Below are positions 6,431-8,586 of a DNA stretch of 8,586 nucleotides, piece by piece; positions within the stretch are counted from its first letter, which is position 1, and the number at the start of each line of letters is the position of its first letter. The notes beneath the pieces were generated by a model, which was not told where the DNA came from, did no database searches, and worked only from the letters and a program-made list of their open reading frames with translations. The DNA is from an uncultured bacterium. GTDB lineage: Bacteria > Bacteroidota > Bacteroidia > Bacteroidales > Paludibacteraceae. The stretch covers positions 1 through 8,586 of the forward strand of contig CAMHCZ010000079.1 of assembly GCA_946183755.1 (NCBI GenBank), in the 5' to 3' direction. A program made the position numbers and the translations under genes.

Positions 6431-7591
6431 CTATCGATTTCCTTTCGCTCTGTTGTGAGTCTTGCAGAGCATTTGGCAGTTTTCTATAGATGTAGCGCCG
6501 CCGTTGCTCCATGCTGTCACGTGGTCGGCATCCATGTCCTTCTGGTCCCATATCTTCGCGTGGTTGGCATCGTGACCGATTGCGCAAAGAGGGCAGTTGG
6601 ATATGCCTTCGGCTCTTGCGGCAAGAGTTTGCTGTTTGTAAACGGCTCTTTTGGTTGCTTCGTCGAAAATGCGTATGTCAAGCAGTTTTTTGTCGGTGCA
6701 TCCGCCCAGCACATACTCGAAAATGCCTTTGCGGTTTTTCACATATGGGTCGCCGTAGAGTTCCTGTACTTTGGCGGAAACTTCTTGTGGATTATACGAT
6801 TTTGAATGATGTTCTTCGTATAACCGTCCCCATTCCAAACCGCACATTTCCTTTTCAACATCAGTGAATACCGATGAAATCCAGTCTATCACCGTCGTGA
6901 AATAAGTCTTCAGTTCATTGATATTGTCGTCGTAGCGGTGCTGGCTCATGTAGTCGCCTATTTCCCCTTTGCTTACCCATTCCAAAGCCGTGTGCAGATA
7001 GTCCTGGCGGTTCACGCTGCCCGAAATGTATGCGCTCCATTTCTGCACATTGGCGTTCTGCGAATTGGAGAATTCCTCTTTCGCCTTGGTGACGAATTTT
7101 CCGGAATAGACGGCATTGAGCAATTCTTGTTCATTCAGCGGTACGCCGGCTATGTTGATTGTCTTGAACCATTCTTTTATCTCCGTTTCTGTGCCTTCAC
7201 ATTCATAAACCAGCAGTTTGTAATCGTCTATGAGCTGTTTTTTGTCGTCAGGCAATGAGGAGTAATACTGCGGCATATTGTTTTGGTCCATAATGGCGAG
7301 TTTGCCAGTCACAAATCGTCCGATAGAAGTAATGCGCTGCTGTCCGTCAAGCACCTCGAGTTTATCGTCGCTTACCTTGTTGAAGTAAATCAATCCGAGC
7401 GGATAGCCTTTCATCATTGATTCAATGACAGCCACGTCCTTTTTGCCGTCGGCATAGATGTAGTTGCGCTGATATTCGGGTTGGATGGTGAGTTTACCAG
7501 ACAAACCGAACAGTCCTTTGCCTTCCAGTTCGTTGTACACGAATCCTGTGCAAATATCCTTTACTGTGTATGTTTTCAGTGTTGTTTTCAT
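6431..7591 (-). CDS. DUF262 + HNH endonuclease (GmrSD/SspE-like architecture)
   Basis: A 386-residue two-domain protein. The N-terminal DUF262 domain (about 5-170) is shown by IQPEYQRNYIY (36-46) and the signature DGQQR (82-86). This ParB-like fold binds or hydrolyses nucleotides in restriction proteins such as GmrS and SspE. A less recognisable, largely helical middle (about 170-320) follows. The C-terminus is an HNH nuclease: CPLC (333-336), DADH (354-357), WSNGG (361-365), N371 and CKTHN (376-380). D356/H357 and N380 are candidate catalytic residues, and C333, C336, C376 and H379 candidate zinc ligands. GmrSD and SspE relatives cut DNA dependent on its modification state, so a role in restriction or phage defence is inferred, not shown. 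It starts 2 bases after the stop of the upstream membrane-protein gene, with AAGGGA as a possible ribosome-binding site, and so is the last gene of the operon. All nuclease motifs look intact. Confidence 0.9.
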   Translation of the reverse strand: MKTTLKTYTVKDICTGFVYNELEGKGLFGLSGKLTIQPEYQRNYIYADGKKDVAVIESMMKGYPLGLIYFNKVSDDKLEVLDGQQRITSIGRFVTGKLAIMDQNNMPQYYSSLPDDKKQLIDDYKLLVYECEGTETEIKEWFKTINIAGVPLNEQELLNAVYSGKFVTKAKEEFSNSQNANVQKWSAYISGSVNRQDYLHTALEWVSKGEIGDYMSQHRYDDNINELKTYFTTVIDWISSVFTDVEKEMCGLEWGRLYEEHHSKSYNPQEVSAKVQELYGDPYVKNRKGIFEYVLGGCTDKKLLDIRIFDEATKRAVYKQQTLAARAEGISNCPLCAIGHDANHAKIWDQKDMDADHVTAWSNGGATSIENCQMLCKTHNRAKGNR

Positions 7592-7593
7592 AA

Positions 7594-8094
7594 TTATTTC
7601 CCTTGTTTGCGTAAAAAATTTAAGTCGGTTAGATTTAGCATATCTTTTCTGGCGACACTGATTATCTTATCTGACATTTCTCCAAGCTGTTTGTAAAATT
7701 TCTTGCCTTTTTCTATGTCTGTAAAAACTATTTTGTTTTCAAACAGAAAACGATTCAAGCTTAAAAGTTCACTCCTGATTTCGTCACTAATCCAAAGATT
7801 GCATTTTGTTAGTTCTGTCATTAGAGCGATATATTCATCTTGAAATGGATTTTGTTCTGTAGAAAAAATAAAATGATATGGTCTACCATCAGAATCTTGC
7901 ACAGCAGACGAAAAGAAATATGCAATGCGTTCTATCTTATTATAAGAAGAAATCCTTTTATCAAGGAGTTTTTTATGATATTCCAGTTCATATTCAAATT
8001 TTCGTTCCCTTTTGAAAAATACTACAGGAATCAGACAAGATATAAGTGTTGCCAAAAGCCCGCTACCTAAAAGTGTAATCAACATATCTTTCAT
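7594..8094 (-). CDS. Small protein with one N-terminal membrane segment, function unknown
   Basis: A 166-residue protein I do not recognise. Residues about 5-27 are hydrophobic (LITLLGSGLLATLISCLIPV) and are followed by a basic stretch, FKRERK, which suggests a membrane anchor with the remainder in the cytosol. The rest is charged and largely helical in character: a Glu/Lys-rich segment at about 30-55, then a mixed region with no enzyme motif I can identify. It begins 6 bases after the methyltransferase stop and ends 2 bases before the DUF262-HNH start, so it sits inside a compact operon and probably acts with those genes. It could be a regulatory, anchoring or membrane-disrupting component. 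The DNA is clearly AT-richer than the core genes: 7921-7980 has 16 G/C of 60. A real gene is likely from context and codon structure; its function is open. Confidence 0.75.
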   Translation of the reverse strand: MKDMLITLLGSGLLATLISCLIPVVFFKRERKFEYELEYHKKLLDKRISSYNKIERIAYFFSSAVQDSDGRPYHFIFSTEQNPFQDEYIALMTELTKCNLWISDEIRSELLSLNRFLFENKIVFTDIEKGKKFYKQLGEMSDKIISVARKDMLNLTDLNFLRKQGK

Positions 8095-8100
8095 AGTTTA

Positions 8101-8586
8101 CTATCCTTTGCGTTGGATTAAAATGCGGGCATACATAGTCTTGGGAACTCCGTTTACAATTATCACACCTCGCGCATTTAAATCATTTGCATTTTTATAT
8201 TCTTCTGTTGTGTATTTTTTTATTTTGTAAGGGTCGTCGTTTCGTTGTGTAACTCCCAAAATCTCAAATTGCTCAGGGCAATACTTATCCAGGAATGAGA
8301 TTGGAACACCCATTACACCCTCGTAATCCGAAGGGATGGCATCTGTGTAAGGGACTTCTATTGCATCGTAATTGTCGTAATGCTGATATTCTTTGCCTTT
8401 AATATCCTTATGTCTGCTGAATTTTATGTTGTCTTCCATGGTCATTAATTGCAATGGCTGGTGACGACGACCATGGTCTATATTGGTAAACCAACATGAG
8501 TTTCCTAAGCGTGTAAAGTCACCAATATATCCAAGCTTTTCTGCTTCTGCTTTGAAGCTTCCAAGTAGCAATGCGCTAACAAATGA
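8101..8586 (-). CDS. EcoRI-family adenine-specific DNA methyltransferase, C-terminal part (runs off right edge)
   Basis: The frame is open to base 8586, so 161 C-terminal codons are present and the start is outside the window; the TTG at 8571 is an internal leucine. The sequence matches my recollection of the C-terminal half of the EcoRI methylase family (adenine-N6 DNA methyltransferases): GNSCWFTNIDHGRRHQPL, then DNYDAIEVPYTDAIPSDYEGVMGVP with SFLDKY and QFEILGVTQ, and the closing NGVPKTMYARILIQRK. The SAM-binding and catalytic Asn-Pro-Pro motifs would be in the missing upstream part, so activity cannot be judged. Such enzymes protect a cognate site in restriction-modification systems or act as solitary methylases. 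Here a DUF262-HNH nuclease lies two genes downstream in the same operon. The DNA is AT-rich compared with the leuS-corA block, consistent with an acquired module. Confidence 0.85.
   Translation of the reverse strand, partial: SFVSALLLGSFKAEAEKLGYIGDFTRLGNSCWFTNIDHGRRHQPLQLMTMEDNIKFSRHKDIKGKEYQHYDNYDAIEVPYTDAIPSDYEGVMGVPISFLDKYCPEQFEILGVTQRNDDPYKIKKYTTEEYKNANDLNARGVIIVNGVPKTMYARILIQRKG

Noticed and set aside
6416..6867. Plus-strand frames opposite the DUF262-HNH gene
   Set aside because: They are antisense to the conserved HNH motifs and show no coding features of their own.
8012..8230. Short plus-strand frame opposite the junction of the methyltransferase and membrane-protein genes
   Set aside because: It is AT-rich random sequence antisense to two better-supported genes.

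Overview
The window looks like chromosome from a member of the Bacteroidota, probably the Bacteroidales. Three intergenic regions carry matches to the Bacteroides-type promoter (-7 box TAnnTTTG, in one case with a TTTG -33 box at the right distance). Start codons are preceded by A-rich sequence rather than strong Shine-Dalgarno sites, and the proteins read as Bacteroidota versions of their families. I cannot place genus or species by eye.

Left and centre (1-6344) are core housekeeping genes. The 5' part of leuS (leucyl-tRNA synthetase, minus strand, running off the left edge) is divergent from a DEAD-box RNA helicase. A dihydropteroate synthase-like gene follows, whose start lies inside the end of the helicase gene. 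It resembles the mobile Sul1/Sul2 sulfonamide-insensitive enzymes more than the usual FolP. It converges on and overlaps a small GtrA-type membrane protein gene. That gene is divergent from ksgA/rsmA (16S rRNA dimethyltransferase), and a CorA-type magnesium/cobalt channel follows ksgA. The RNA-related genes (leuS, helicase, ksgA) share a theme of translation and ribosome maturation, but they do not form one operon.

Right (6345-8586) differs in character. After corA comes a perfect 28-bp palindrome. Beyond it are three tightly packed minus-strand genes, the promoter-distal end of an operon that enters from the right edge. In transcription order they are the C-terminal part of an EcoRI-family adenine DNA methyltransferase, a small protein with one N-terminal membrane segment, and a DUF262 + HNH nuclease. 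The spacings are 6 and 2 bases, and the first two genes are visibly AT-richer than the core. The arrangement suggests an accessory DNA modification/restriction or other anti-phage module.

The two points most worth following up are the chromosomal Sul-like DHPS, which has Asn where Sul enzymes have a key Phe, and the methyltransferase / membrane protein / DUF262-HNH cassette. No rRNA, tRNA, CRISPR array or transposase was found. No gap between genes exceeds about 210 bases.
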